A stretch of 64,000 bases of DNA from Chitinophagaceae bacterium (GCA_016720825.1 JADKJV010000006.1:238370-302369); one strand, 5' to 3'; shown: positions 1 through 9,526, counted from the first letter of the stretch. Notes: a model not told the origin generated them from the sequence alone. Translations and numbers: made by a program.

Positions 1-360
1 ATCGGACACGGAGCCATTATACACGGAGCCGTGATTGGTAAAAACTGTTTAGTGGGCATGAACAGCGTCATCATGGACCATGTGGAACTGGGTGATGAAA
101 GTATTGTCGGCGCATTAAGCATGATTAAAGAAGGAGAGAAAATACCACCTCGCAGCCTGGTGGTTGGCAACCCCGGTAAAATCATACGCGAGGTATCTGA
201 TGAAATGATACAATGGAAATCAAAAGGAACTGCTCTTTACCAGCAGTTACCGGGCGACTGTAAAACCTTCCTCAAGGCGACGGATCCACTCCATGAATGG
301 CCGTCCGACAAACCCGGAGTTCCAAACCCTGATTATCTGAGTTGGGGAAAACACAGGTAA
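1..360 (+). CDS. paaY: PaaY-like hexapeptide-repeat protein, 5'-truncated
   Basis: The reading frame is open from base 1, so the gene begins upstream of the window. The visible part starts with left-handed beta-helix hexapeptide repeats (IGHGAIIHGAVIGKNC, then VELGDESIVGA), followed by the family-typical segment IPPRSLVVGNPGKIIREVSDEM and a helical tail. This C-terminal pattern is that of PaaY, a gamma-carbonic-anhydrase-like trimer. PaaY is a thioesterase associated with phenylacetate degradation. The zinc-binding histidines would lie partly in the repeats seen here (GHG, HGA). A paaZ-type gene and an enoyl-CoA hydratase lie 34 kb further on, so phenylacetate catabolism is plausible in this organism, although the genes are not clustered. 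A general gamma-carbonic anhydrase is the alternative. Confidence 0.8.
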   Translation: MGHGAIIHGAVIGKNCLVGMNSVIMDHVELGDESIVGALSMIKEGEKIPPRSLVVGNPGKIIREVSDEMIQWKSKGTALYQQLPGDCKTFLKATDPLHEWPSDKPGVPNPDYLSWGKHR

Positions 361-600
361 TCAACAAGTTGTCTTATTCGACAATTTTTTTTACCAATAA
401 GCTTGCTTATGTGTAAAAGCTTCTCTAGTTTTATTGTCTCCAATTCAAATTCCAACGAAACAAACCAGACTGGGTTCTCCGGTCAGTATTACTATCCCCT
501 GCATAAACCTCTGAGTCGAAAATCCTCTTGATTGCCGCTTTTCCATGTCCCCTAAACCCCAGGGCAAGCATTCATTTGTATTAACTATAAACCTCAGAGC

Positions 601-2646
601 ATGAAAAATTTGACACTCAAAAGCCTTATCGTTTTCGCTTTCATCCTGGTATTTAGTGCCACGAAAATGGACGCACAAACGGTGACACTTTCCCCGAACA
701 CCACCCAAAACATCAACACAGGTGGCACAGTAAACTTAACTGCCACCAGGAGCAGCAACAGCTCAACATGGCCCGGCGGTAACAGCAACTTCACTTATAC
801 CTGGAGCGCAAGCCCGGCAGCTGGTGTAAGTTTTACAAACAACCCGGTTACAATTTCTGGCAACAACAGCAGTACGGTTGCTACTTTCTCTTCACCCGGC
901 ACTTATTTAATTACCTGCCAGGTTCAGGAAGGCGGCGGTGGTCTTACAGCCACTTCATCTGCTACTACTGTAATTGTTACATCACCGGTTCCTGCAGTAT
1001 CACTCACTCCTTCCGGCTCAGCGAATACGACAGTCGGAGGAGCCATCAGCTTTACTGCAGCCGCCACCAATTTCGGCGGAAGCGGTAACTACACGTACAC
1101 CTGGACAGCTGCCGGTGCAACGATTCCCGGTTCAAACCCGAATAGCATTGCCGGAGCCAGTGATACCAAATCACTGACATTCCCCACAGCCGGAACATTC
1201 ACGGTTAGTGTAATGATTGCGCGTACTGGTGCTTCAACCATGACAACCGCAACCACTACAGTAACTGTTGTAGCTGCGAACCTCTGGGCATCATCCTCTA
1301 CAGGTTCACAAGTATCTTCTTACGTAGTGAATAACGGAGCTTATATTGCCGGCCCCACAAACCTGTTTGCATTTTCATTCCCCGGTACAACAACCGGTGG
1401 TACAACTTCTGCCGCACTGGCAAGAAATGCCACACCGAATGCTGCAAACGGTTATTTCTACTGGCTGCCCAACACTTCAGGCAACAACGGTGTTGTGGAA
1501 GTATTTGCAGCTACATCAACCGGCGCTACACCTACACGTATCGGTTCTGTTGATATCAACGGTGGCAGCAACAACGCCCTTGGTTTTGTACGTTTAGGCG
1601 TTGGCCCCGACGGAACAGCCTGGTTACTGGCCGGTGATAACACCAACTTATTCCTGGCTTCTTTCATGACCAATGGTATCAACACTGTAACAATCACCAC
1701 CAAACCTGTTTCACTCAGCGGCGGTCTGGTTTCCACTTTCCAGAATGGTGACGTTTGTATTTCAGGTAACAATAACATGTACGCCCTGGCCAATGACGGT
1801 GCCGGTGTAACACAGATTTTCATCGGTTCACTCAGTAACCCCAGCGTAACACTGACTAAAAAATGGGATCTCAGGGATGAAACCAACGCAGCCTTTACCG
1901 GCAGCGTAAACGGTGTTGCCTTTGACGCCCTTGGCTCATTATATATTACAACTGCAGCCGGTTTATATTATATCAACCAGGCTACAGTATTCGGTGGCCC
2001 CGTACCCACAGTACAATGTTCACTGGTTGACGCACAGACTGGCTTACAGGATCTCGCGTCAAACGTGTTCCCCCAGCAGTCTACTTTACCGGTAACACTG
2101 GGCGACTTCAACGTGGTTCGCCAGGGAAGCAATGCAGTCCTGAACTGGACTACATTAACTGAATCCAACACAGATCATTTTGAAATCGAAAGAAGCAGTG
2201 ATGGTGTGAACTTCAGCGTGGCCGGCACTAAAGGCAGCGGCACCAACTCAGTAGTTATTAAAAATTACCAGTACATAGACCCGATCAATCAGAATAGCGG
2301 AATGATTTACTATCGCCTCCGCACCGTTGACAAAGACGGACATGGCGTTTACAGTAAAGTCATTACACTGCGCATCGCAAGCGGTCTGGTGAAAGATTAT
2401 TCCGTATTCCCCAACCCCTTCACCACCAGCCTCACGCTGCAGATCAGCGCTGAGAAAGCTACATCCGTAACCGTACGAATCAGCAATGCGCTCGGACAAC
2501 CCGTGGTAAACCGCAGGATTGCCCTGAACCAGGGAGAGAACACTGTAGTTCTTCAATCAGAACTCCAAAATCTTAAGCCCGGCATGCACCTTATGGAAAT
2601 AATATCAGACGATGGTAAGATCTCACAGAAGATTATTAAAAGATAA
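601..2646 (+). CDS. Secreted T9SS cargo protein with PKD-like domains
   Basis: The 681-residue protein has an N-terminal signal peptide (hydrophobic residues 8-20, likely cleavage after DAQ near residue 26). Two PKD/Ig-like beta domains follow, roughly residues 27-128 and 133-224, with the YTW...F motifs typical of such folds. Residues about 228-490 are a Gly/Asn/Thr-rich region with propeller-like FDALGSLYITT repeats. The C-terminus has two parts common in Bacteroidota exoproteins: a segment with VLNWTTLTESNTDHFEIERS, and a type A T9SS sorting domain beginning near SVFPNP and ending in KIIKR. It is therefore probably exported by the Sec system and then type IX secretion, and attached to or released from the cell surface. 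The substrate is unknown. A strong hairpin terminator follows directly. Confidence 0.8.
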   Translation: MKNLTLKSLIVFAFILVFSATKMDAQTVTLSPNTTQNINTGGTVNLTATRSSNSSTWPGGNSNFTYTWSASPAAGVSFTNNPVTISGNNSSTVATFSSPGTYLITCQVQEGGGGLTATSSATTVIVTSPVPAVSLTPSGSANTTVGGAISFTAAATNFGGSGNYTYTWTAAGATIPGSNPNSIAGASDTKSLTFPTAGTFTVSVMIARTGASTMTTATTTVTVVAANLWASSSTGSQVSSYVVNNGAYIAGPTNLFAFSFPGTTTGGTTSAALARNATPNAANGYFYWLPNTSGNNGVVEVFAATSTGATPTRIGSVDINGGSNNALGFVRLGVGPDGTAWLLAGDNTNLFLASFMTNGINTVTITTKPVSLSGGLVSTFQNGDVCISGNNNMYALANDGAGVTQIFIGSLSNPSVTLTKKWDLRDETNAAFTGSVNGVAFDALGSLYITTAAGLYYINQATVFGGPVPTVQCSLVDAQTGLQDLASNVFPQQSTLPVTLGDFNVVRQGSNAVLNWTTLTESNTDHFEIERSSDGVNFSVAGTKGSGTNSVVIKNYQYIDPINQNSGMIYYRLRTVDKDGHGVYSKVITLRIASGLVKDYSVFPNPFTTSLTLQISAEKATSVTVRISNALGQPVVNRRIALNQGENTVVLQSELQNLKPGMHLMEIISDDGKISQKIIKR

Positions 2647-2668
2647 TGCTCAGGGTTTATTAACCCTT

Positions 2669-2702
2669 TCCCTCCTGGTTTCTACCGGGGGGGATTTTTT
2701 TT
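2669..2702 (+). terminator. Rho-independent terminator after the T9SS protein
   Basis: An 11-bp stem (TCCCTCCTGGT paired with ACCGGGGGGGA, loop TTCT) is followed by eight T residues, starting 23 bases after the stop codon. Confidence 0.85.
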
Positions 2703-2800
2703 GCCAGTCACCCCCTTAAAACCAGCCATTTATAACAATTTCATTGCTGATTTATGTAATTTTCGTATTTTAATAGTCTTGTTAAACTAAAACCGTGGAT

Positions 2801-4054
2801 ATGAGAAAACGTTTACCCTCCTTAACAATTTTACTCGGAACCTTATTACTTGCCCAGGCTACTCCCGCCCAGCAAACCGACCGCTTTGCCTATGCCGTTA
2901 CGGATGTGCAACCCGGCGCCAACTGGAGCTTCCTGCGCAAACTCAACCTGAACACCGGCGAATACAGCCAGGTATTAATGAGCGGCGATAACATCAATTT
3001 CGTTGCTTATGATGCTACATCACGCAAACAGTTTGAGACACCCTTAACCGACAAAACGTACGGGCAACTGGCCAACGCGCCATTCGGTACCGGTGTGGCA
3101 GCTATGGCTTTTGACAAAAAGAATAATCGTATTTATTACACCCCGATGTTTATCGACCAGCTTCGTTACATCGACATCAAAACGATGAAAGCTTATTATG
3201 TAACTGACCAGGCTTTCACCGGCAAAGCCAACAAATCAACTGATCAGGGTAATATCGTTACCCGCATGGTGATTGCGGCCGATGGCAATGGTTATGCCAT
3301 GACCAATGACGGCTCCCAGCTGATCCGTTTCACCACAGGCAAGAAACTCACCATTACTGATCTCGGTGCTATCGCCGACGACCAGTCTAACAAAGGCGTT
3401 TCTATCCATAATTCATGCAGCAGCTATGGTGGCGACATCGTGGCTGATGATGAAGGCAACCTGTATGTATTCTCTGCACGCAACCACGTTTTTCGTGTGA
3501 ATATTGAAACCAAAGTGGCTACCCATCTCGGTACCATCAGCGGTCTTCCCAGTAATTTCACCGTAAATGGTGCAGTCGTAAATGAAAACAACCAGGTAGT
3601 TGTTGCCAGCGCCATGGAATCAAATTCATACTTCAGTGTGGATATGAAAACACTCGTTGCCACACCGTATAAACTGACCGGCACCGTATGGCATACTTCT
3701 GACTTAGGTAACAGCAACATGCTGGTATCCGGCAATAAAGCCAAAGGCGGAACTGTTGACCTGATCAGCCGCCAGACACCCGGTAACAACGACAATACCA
3801 TCAGCATTTTCCCCAACCCCGTTACCAATAACCAGTTCATGATGCAGTTTAGCCAGCTGGCTCCCGGCGACTATACCATCCGCATCACCGATGTAATGGG
3901 ACGTGAAATCATGCAGCAGCCTGTAACTATCAGCAATGATAACCAGACGCAATTGATTCGCCTTTCTTCAGCAAACGCCCGCGGGGTGTACCTGGTGAAA
4001 GTAACCGGAGCAGCAGGTAAAGCTGTGTACAGCTCCAAACTCGTTTTACAATAA
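2801..4054 (+). CDS. Secreted T9SS type A sorting domain protein
   Basis: The protein has a signal peptide (MRKRLPSLTILLGTLLLAQA...PAQ), a central beta-rich body with propeller-like turns (IYYTPMFIDQLRYIDIKT, DDEGNLYVFSARNHVFRVN), and a C-terminal T9SS type A sorting domain starting at SIFPNPV and ending in VYSSKLVLQ. I chose the ATG at 2801. An in-frame GTG two codons upstream (2795) is possible but would put Asp-Met ahead of an ideal signal peptide. No enzyme motif is visible, so it is a surface or secreted protein of unknown function. It is not closely similar to the preceding T9SS protein outside the sorting region. Confidence 0.75.
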   Translation: MRKRLPSLTILLGTLLLAQATPAQQTDRFAYAVTDVQPGANWSFLRKLNLNTGEYSQVLMSGDNINFVAYDATSRKQFETPLTDKTYGQLANAPFGTGVAAMAFDKKNNRIYYTPMFIDQLRYIDIKTMKAYYVTDQAFTGKANKSTDQGNIVTRMVIAADGNGYAMTNDGSQLIRFTTGKKLTITDLGAIADDQSNKGVSIHNSCSSYGGDIVADDEGNLYVFSARNHVFRVNIETKVATHLGTISGLPSNFTVNGAVVNENNQVVVASAMESNSYFSVDMKTLVATPYKLTGTVWHTSDLGNSNMLVSGNKAKGGTVDLISRQTPGNNDNTISIFPNPVTNNQFMMQFSQLAPGDYTIRITDVMGREIMQQPVTISNDNQTQLIRLSSANARGVYLVKVTGAAGKAVYSSKLVLQ

Positions 4055-4072
4055 TCCCTGAGAATAATTGGA

Positions 4073-4106
4073 AAAAGCCGTTCCGTTCACCGGAACGGTT
4101 TTTTTA
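4073..4106. terminator. Bidirectional terminator between convergent genes
   Basis: The stem CCGTTCCG / CGGAACGG is flanked by A5 on the left and T7 on the right, so it can terminate transcription from both the T9SS gene on the left and the minus-strand gene on the right. Confidence 0.85.
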
Positions 4107-4478
4107 TTTTACAGGATTCGTCCACACTTGTTTCAGCAGCATGGCTGAGTCTTTAAACCCCACACATTTCATATCTCCCCGGCCGGTAAATCCGCCGGAA
4201 GGACTGCACAACACCTGGCAATCTTTTGAGTACAGTTCATTGAACTGGTCGCAGCAGGGTGCATTAAAAAGATAAACTGTATCACCGCGGAATTTGTAGG
4301 CATCAATGCTCATCGGTGCATCCGATGGCTGGTGCTTCCCCAGATCAGTAACCAGTGTACGTAAACAAGATGGAATCGAATCCCGGGTTGGCTCCGGATT
4401 ACCCGTGGTTTTGGAAGAATGACTGCATTGGCCATTCGTAAGCAGGGCAGCGAGCGGAAACAGGACTAAGTATTTCAT
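4104..4478 (-). CDS. Small secreted or lipoprotein-like protein (DUF6970-like)
   Basis: A 124-residue protein begins with a hydrophobic leader (MKYLVLFPLAALLTNGQC). The cysteine at residue 18 could be lipidated, but Gln at -1 is a poor lipobox. The rest contains a Cys-rich conserved-looking core (YKFRGDTVYLFNAPCCDQ...CQVLCSPSGG) in which Cys pairs may form disulfides in the periplasm. It resembles small Bacteroidota proteins of the DUF6970 type; this assignment is from memory and moderate. The function is unknown. It is convergent with the T9SS gene and divergent from obgE. Confidence 0.65.
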   Translation of the reverse strand: MKYLVLFPLAALLTNGQCSHSSKTTGNPEPTRDSIPSCLRTLVTDLGKHQPSDAPMSIDAYKFRGDTVYLFNAPCCDQFNELYSKDCQVLCSPSGGFTGRGDMKCVGFKDSAMLLKQVWTNPVK

Positions 4479-4503
4479 TATATGCGGTTAAAATGGGTTA
4501 AGG

Positions 4504-4511
4504 TATCTTTG
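4504..4511 (+). promoter_or_regulatory. -7 box (TATCTTTG) of obgE
   Basis: A perfect Bacteroidota TAnnTTTG box lies only 4 bases before the GTG at 4516. Transcription would begin at or next to this GTG. No clear -33 TTTG is visible. Confidence 0.6.
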
Positions 4512-4515
4512 CGCC

Positions 4516-5556
4516 GTGCCGGTTCAAACAGGACCGGCCCTTAAAATTAAGGCATTGGAGAAAAGCAATTTTGTTGACCAGATCAGGATATTTTGCCGGA
4601 GCGGACATGGTGGCGCCGGAATCAAGCATTTCATGCGCAATAAATTCACGGCCATGGGTGGCCCCGACGGCGGCGATGGCGGCCGTGGCGGTCATATCAT
4701 CCTGAAGGGAAACAGCAATCTCTGGACCCTGCTCCACCTCCGTTATTTCAAGAACGTACTCGCTGAAAATGGCGAATCCGGCGGCGGCAATAACTGCACC
4801 GGCCGTTTCGGTAAAGATGTAATTATAGAAGTTCCCCTCGGCACCATCGCCCGGGATGAAGAATCCGGGAAACAGGAAGTCGAAATACTGGAAGACGGAC
4901 AGGAAGTGATCTGGATGGCCGGCGGCCGCGGCGGTTTGGGAAATTCCCATTTTGCCACCCCTACCAACCAGGCCCCCGAACATTCCCAACCCGGTGAAGC
5001 CGGATCTGAGGGCTGGAAAGTACTTGAACTGAAAGTGCTGGCCGATGTGGGACTCGTTGGTTTCCCCAACGCCGGCAAATCCACTTTATTAAGTGTGATC
5101 ACCGCGGCCAAACCCAAAATCGCCGACTACGCATTTACCACCATCACGCCCAACCTCGGCATGGTGGAATACCGCGACGGAAAAAGTTTCTGCATCGCCG
5201 ATTTACCCGGTATCATTGAAGGTGCAGCAGAAGGAAAAGGCTTAGGCCATCGCTTCCTCCGCCATATTGAAAGAAACTCCATCCTGCTCTTCCTCATACC
5301 GGCAGACAGCGCTGATCATAAAAAAGAATTTGACATCCTGGTGAATGAACTGCAGGAGTATAACCCGGAGTTGCTGCAAAAGCAATTTATCATTGCAGTA
5401 AGTAAAAGCGATATGCTGGATGATGAATTAAAAACGGCGATATCAAACGAACTGCCGAAGACTGTACCGCATTTGTTTATTTCTTCAATGACGAATAAAG
5501 GGCTTACTGAGCTAAAGGACTTGCTCTGGAAAACGTTGAATGCTCCGGTTGTTTAA
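4516..5556 (+). CDS. obgE: GTPase Obg (CgtA)
   Basis: The protein has the full Obg architecture: a glycine-rich N-terminal Obg fold (residues about 16-170, with GHGGAG, GGDGGRGG and GGRGGLGN), then a G domain with the P-loop GFPNAGKST, switch I (DYAFTTITPNLG), DLPG and a late SKSD nucleotide specificity motif. Obg acts in 50S subunit maturation and stress/ppGpp signalling. It lacks a long C-terminal domain, as is usual in this phylum. The start is ambiguous. GTG at 4516 directly follows a -7 box and would be leaderless, giving a 14-residue N-terminal extension. TTG at 4555 gives a start closer to the family (EKSNFVDQ). Confidence 0.95.
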   Translation: MPVQTGPALKIKALEKSNFVDQIRIFCRSGHGGAGIKHFMRNKFTAMGGPDGGDGGRGGHIILKGNSNLWTLLHLRYFKNVLAENGESGGGNNCTGRFGKDVIIEVPLGTIARDEESGKQEVEILEDGQEVIWMAGGRGGLGNSHFATPTNQAPEHSQPGEAGSEGWKVLELKVLADVGLVGFPNAGKSTLLSVITAAKPKIADYAFTTITPNLGMVEYRDGKSFCIADLPGIIEGAAEGKGLGHRFLRHIERNSILLFLIPADSADHKKEFDILVNELQEYNPELLQKQFIIAVSKSDMLDDELKTAISNELPKTVPHLFISSMTNKGLTELKDLLWKTLNAPVV

Positions 5557-5562
5557 TTTTTT

Positions 5563-5645
5563 TTACCACTAAGGGCACAAAGTAAATACACAAAGGCCAC
5601 AAGGGTTCAAACCTTTGTGGCCTTTGCGTCTCCTGAAGCGTAGGA
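5563..5645. repeat. Intergenic inverted repeat, CACAAAGG-word family
   Basis: An imperfect hairpin is built of 7-8 bp words: CACTAAGGGCACAAAG... on the left and ACCTTTGTGGCCTTTGCG on the right, around a GGGTTCAAACC centre. It lies between the 3' end of obgE and the convergent GH18 gene and may act as a terminator. Related copies lie near 9.35 and 33.6 kb. Confidence 0.75.
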
Positions 5646-5661
5646 GGGTGTAAAAAATAAT

Positions 5662-7023
5662 TTAATAAGATCTCCCCACCGTATCACACGCCGCTTTCAG
5701 CAACGAATTCCCATCCACCGCATCCTGCCATTTCTCCCACATCATCACCCCGTTCGCAATATCCTTCGCCAGTTTAGCTTTACGCTTCACCGTATACTGA
5801 CCGTTATAATAAATGGTATAGTTGGTAAAACCGCCTGCCGTTACAATAGCAGAATCATACAAAGGATTGCCGCCCTGGGATAATATTGTTTTATAGGTAA
5901 GTACTGTGTTGGATTGCGTAATACCTGAAGGCCTGCCGTATGCCGGTAAACCCAGTACACATTTGGATGCAGGCATACCACGGGTGGTGAGCCAGTAGTT
6001 TAAACAGGTTTGCGACAGTGCATAATCGCTGTGTTGTCTATAAGGAACAGTCGTATTGAAATCATCATACGCCATGATGTTGAAAAAATCGGTGTAAGCG
6101 AAAATTTCATTGCGGATGGCATCACGGAAGCTGCCGGCGTATTTACCGGCTGTGATAGCGGCAGATAAATAATAACGGCCGCCGCGGTGCAGGGAGTCGG
6201 ATAATTCTTTCATTAAAGAAGTGAATGTAGCATCCGTACCATCGCTGGTGCTGGGGAATTCCCAGTCCATATCCACGCCGTCAAAACCATAAGTGCGCAC
6301 ATTATTCATCACGTTGTGTACAAACGCAGAGCGGCCACCGGCTGTGGCAGCCATGTTTTTGAAATTTGTTTTACCATCGCCGCTGCCATCATTGATGCCA
6401 ACAAATATTTTGGCATTATTGGCCCGGGCTTTGGCGATCACTGCACTGAGTGTGGTCGGGCTCACCACATCCAGTGTACCGCTGGTATTTACCGCGAAGA
6501 ATGCATAGATCACCACATTGGTCATTCTGAATTTGATATCGGGCACATCAGCGGGATTACGGTAAGAAGGGAAATATCCCACCACATAATATCCGAAAGG
6601 TGCAGGTGCTGTAATATTCACTGCTGTGAATGAAGCCGCTGATCCGCTGCAGCCGGTGGCCGCACCGGTTGCATTTTTGGGGACTACGTACCAGTAATAC
6701 ATCACGTCAGCCGTTGCCGGTACATTGTATGACGTGCTGGTACCACTCACCCCGGAGGCAAGTACCGTTGTGGGATTGGAGGTCGTGCCCAGGTAAACAT
6801 CATAACTGGTAGCACCGGAAGCTGCGGTCCAGGATAAAGTAATGGTGGAACCGGCTGTTACAAAACTGCCGTTGGAAGGGGCCGCAATGGAAGTGCAGGA
6901 AGGAGCGGTACCGCCGCCACCACCACCGCCACCGCCGCCGGGAGGAGGCGTGGTACCCGATTTTTTACAGGAAACATACATGACGAAAATCAGGCAAAGC
7001 CAATAAGCAGTCCGGCGTATCAT
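5662..7023 (-). CDS. GH18 chitinase-like lipoprotein with fibronectin-III-like domain
   Basis: A lipoprotein signal (hydrophobic residues 7-17, Cys19 in YVSCKK) is followed by a Pro-Gly10 linker (26-38), a beta-sandwich FnIII-like domain (about 43-135) and a GH18 TIM barrel (about 144-450). The GH18 catalytic signature DxxDxDxE is complete: D248, D251, D253, E255 in FDGVDMDWEFP, with a downstream MAYD at 317-320. It should hydrolyse chitin or related N-acetylglucosamine polymers at the cell surface. An endo-beta-N-acetylglucosaminidase role is the alternative within GH18. The poly-glycine tract is a linker and also an indel-prone stretch of ten Gly codons. Confidence 0.88.
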   Translation of the reverse strand: MIRRTAYWLCLIFVMYVSCKKSGTTPPPGGGGGGGGGGTAPSCTSIAAPSNGSFVTAGSTITLSWTAASGATSYDVYLGTTSNPTTVLASGVSGTSTSYNVPATADVMYYWYVVPKNATGAATGCSGSAASFTAVNITAPAPFGYYVVGYFPSYRNPADVPDIKFRMTNVVIYAFFAVNTSGTLDVVSPTTLSAVIAKARANNAKIFVGINDGSGDGKTNFKNMAATAGGRSAFVHNVMNNVRTYGFDGVDMDWEFPSTSDGTDATFTSLMKELSDSLHRGGRYYLSAAITAGKYAGSFRDAIRNEIFAYTDFFNIMAYDDFNTTVPYRQHSDYALSQTCLNYWLTTRGMPASKCVLGLPAYGRPSGITQSNTVLTYKTILSQGGNPLYDSAIVTAGGFTNYTIYYNGQYTVKRKAKLAKDIANGVMMWEKWQDAVDGNSLLKAACDTVGRSY

Positions 7024-7072
7024 ATAACAGTCAATTTGGGCAGTAATTTAAGGATTTTAGGACGAATGGTCA

Positions 7073-7103
7073 TTGGGTAAGCCCCTTTAAAGTAGTAAGT
7101 TTG
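7073..7103 (+). promoter_or_regulatory. Bacteroidota-type promoter of the S46 peptidase gene
   Basis: TTG at 7073-7075 is followed after 20 bases by the perfect -7 box TAAGTTTG (7096-7103). The ATG is 20 bases further on. Confidence 0.7.
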
Positions 7104-7122
7104 CCCATCTTAAAAATCACTT

Positions 7123-9288
7123 ATGAAAAGAATACTACTGACGATTGGCCTCTGCCTGGCCATGTTCTTTAAATCCTCTGCCGATGAGGGTATGTGGCTT
7201 CCGCTCCTCCTCGGTCAACAGGTGTACGGCGATATGGTTAAAAAAGGTCTCAAACTGACCAAAGACCAGCTGTATAACATCAACAAAGCCTCTCTCAAAG
7301 ACGCGATTGTAATTTTCGGTGGCGGCTGTACCGGCGAAATTGTAAGTTCACAGGGTCTGATCTTCACCAACCACCACTGCGGCTATGATGCCATTGCCAA
7401 TGCAAGCAACATGGAGCACAATTACCTCCGCGATGGTTTTTATGCAAAAAGTAAAGCAGAAGAAATCCCTTCAACTTTATCTGTGCAGTTCCTTGTTCGT
7501 ATTGAAGACCTCACGGCACTCGTGAATGATTCACTCAAAGGATTAAGCGGCAGTGACCGCGTAAAACGCCAGGCTGAAGTGCTTGCCAATATCAACAGGC
7601 GTATGAGCGATCCCACACAAAATATTGAAACCCGTGTGAGCTCCCTGTTCAAAGGCAACCAGTTTCTCGCTTTTGTTTACCAGCGTTATACGGATATCCG
7701 CCTGGTAGGTGCACCTCCTGAGAGCGTGGGTAAATTCGGTGGTGACACCGACAACTGGGAATGGCCCCGCCACACCGGTGACTTCTCTATCTTCCGTGTG
7801 TACACTTCTGCTGATGGCAAACCTGCCAAATATGCCGAAACCAATGTACCCATGAAACCCAAATGGTTCCTGCCTGTTTCACTGCGTCCGCTGAAAGACG
7901 GCGACTTCGCTATGATCTGGGGTTATCCCGGCGGCACCAACCGTTATGAAAGTTCTTATGGCATTTCACTCGCTACTGATATCAACAGTCCCACACTGGT
8001 TAAACTCCGTGATGTGCGCCTGAAATATATGTTCGAGGAAATGAAAAAAGATCCTGCTACAAAACTGCAGCTGGCTTCTTCTTATGCAGGTATCGCCAAC
8101 TACTGGAAATTCTATGATGGCGAAACCAAGCAGCTGCTGAAATATAATGTACTCGGACAAAAACAGGCTTTTGAAGCTAAATTCAACGCCTGGGCTAAAG
8201 GCAAACCTGAATATGAAAATATTTTTGCAGACTGGGCTAAAGCCTACGAAGCCTGGAGGCCTTATGCCAAACTGCGCATGAATATGGTGGAAGGTATTTT
8301 CGGTTCCCCGCTCATTGGTTATGCTTCTTCCCTCACCCAGCTGGAAAATGCACTGGTGAAAACCGGTTCAAAACCTGAAGACGTGAAGAAAGCCGCCGCT
8401 GCTGCTGATGCCCAGCGCAAAGCTTTCCTGGAAGATGAAAACAAAGCATCTGACCAGAATATCCTCGGCGCTGTGCTGATGATGTTCTACAATGATGTGG
8501 ACCAGCAGCAACACCCCGTTGGATTCTTCGGTAACCTGAAAAACACCGTGGGCCCCCTGACTGATGAAGCGACTTTCAAAAAATACGCAGCCGACGTTTT
8601 CAGCAAGACGATGATTTTTGACGATGCAAAATGGAATGCGTTTATCGCAAGTCCCGACGCGAATACACTGCAGACTGACCCTGCATTTGGATTAGCCAGT
8701 GCATTCCTGACCAGCTATAACAGCAAATATGTTCCCCTGTTCCAGCAGTTCAATGCGAAGAACGCCGAATATGGCCGCTTATACCTGAAAGGCATTATGG
8801 AAATGGATCCCGTAAAAGCGAAGATGATGTATCCCGATGCTACTTTCACTATGCGCGTAAGCTATGGTAATGTAAAATCATACCAGCCCCGCGATGCAGT
8901 GTTCTATGACTATGTAACCACTTCAAGAGGTTTACTGGAAAAATACAAACCGGGCGATTATGAATTCGACTTACCCGATCGCCAGATTGAGTTGCTGAAG
9001 AAAAAAGATTTCGGTCAGTACATGGACCCCACCCGCAAAGACCTGGTGATTGGTTTCATTACTACAAACGACATCACGGGTGGTAACTCCGGTTCCCCTG
9101 TAATCAATGGCCGCGGCGAACTGATCGGACTTGCATTTGATGGTAACTATGAGGCCCTGAGCCATAAACTGGCTTTCGACAAGGACCTGAACCGTACCAT
9201 CAACGTGGATATCCGCTATGTACTGTGGTGTATTGATAAACTGGGTGGCGCAACGAATATCATCCAGGAATTGAAACTGATGAAATAA
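7123..9288 (+). CDS. S46 family dipeptidyl-peptidase (DPP7-like)
   Basis: A 721-residue exported serine peptidase with signal peptide MKRILLTIGLCLAMFFKSSA. It starts the mature region with the family hallmark DEGMWLP, has the histidine motif TNHHCGYD (residues 82-89), and the serine motif GGNSGSPV with the nucleophile at Ser656. S46 enzymes remove N-terminal dipeptides in the periplasm. The specificity position 18 residues after the serine is Gly674 (FDGNYE). A glycine there is characteristic of DPP7-type enzymes that prefer hydrophobic P1 residues, whereas DPP11 has Arg. This points to peptide nutrition by an asaccharolytic or proteolytic route. The length matches the family. Confidence 0.93.
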   Translation: MKRILLTIGLCLAMFFKSSADEGMWLPLLLGQQVYGDMVKKGLKLTKDQLYNINKASLKDAIVIFGGGCTGEIVSSQGLIFTNHHCGYDAIANASNMEHNYLRDGFYAKSKAEEIPSTLSVQFLVRIEDLTALVNDSLKGLSGSDRVKRQAEVLANINRRMSDPTQNIETRVSSLFKGNQFLAFVYQRYTDIRLVGAPPESVGKFGGDTDNWEWPRHTGDFSIFRVYTSADGKPAKYAETNVPMKPKWFLPVSLRPLKDGDFAMIWGYPGGTNRYESSYGISLATDINSPTLVKLRDVRLKYMFEEMKKDPATKLQLASSYAGIANYWKFYDGETKQLLKYNVLGQKQAFEAKFNAWAKGKPEYENIFADWAKAYEAWRPYAKLRMNMVEGIFGSPLIGYASSLTQLENALVKTGSKPEDVKKAAAAADAQRKAFLEDENKASDQNILGAVLMMFYNDVDQQQHPVGFFGNLKNTVGPLTDEATFKKYAADVFSKTMIFDDAKWNAFIASPDANTLQTDPAFGLASAFLTSYNSKYVPLFQQFNAKNAEYGRLYLKGIMEMDPVKAKMMYPDATFTMRVSYGNVKSYQPRDAVFYDYVTTSRGLLEKYKPGDYEFDLPDRQIELLKKKDFGQYMDPTRKDLVIGFITTNDITGGNSGSPVINGRGELIGLAFDGNYEALSHKLAFDKDLNRTINVDIRYVLWCIDKLGGATNIIQELKLMK

Positions 9289-9304
9289 TTTAGTTCTCCT
9301 TTTT

Positions 9305-9340
9305 AAAAAAAGCCATCCGTAAAGCGGGTGGCTTTTTTTT
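9305..9340 (+). terminator. Terminator after the S46 peptidase gene
   Basis: The stem GCCATCCG / GCGGGTGGC with loop TAAA is flanked by A7 and T8. Confidence 0.85.
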
Positions 9341-9345
9341 AATAC

Positions 9346-9474
9346 ATTAACCACAAAGGACACAAAGTCAATTCGGAGACTCCAAAAGAATTGAAAAGTC
9401 TGAAAAGCCAGCGTGTTGGCTTTGTGTCCTTTGTATTATGTATTCCTTTGTGTCCTTTGTGGTTATGCATTTAT
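9346..9474. repeat. Intergenic inverted repeat, CACAAAGG-word family
   Basis: The left arm ACCACAAAGGACACAAAG and the right arms TTTGTGTCCTTTGT and CCTTTGTGTCCTTTGTGGTT are complementary around a 60-bp centre. It lies between the S46 terminator and the next gene. Confidence 0.75.
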
Positions 9475-9526
9475 GTATTCTTCCAAAACCTTAATAAATT
9501 CACTAACATTGCATCACCGTTTATCG

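Noticed and set aside
445..708. Minus-strand frame upstream of the first T9SS gene
   Set aside because: It overlaps the 5' part of the gene and has no signal peptide or motif.
3424..3952. Antisense frames over the second T9SS gene
   Set aside because: They carry no motif and follow the coding strand's codon pattern in reverse.
4498..4989. Minus-strand 163-codon frame over obgE
   Set aside because: It is a shadow of the high-GC glycine-rich Obg fold; obgE motifs are definite.
9391..9526. N-terminal extension of the 219-aa secreted protein (frame open from 9413)
   Set aside because: This segment translates the CACAAAGG hairpin repeat, and a clean signal peptide starts at 9527.
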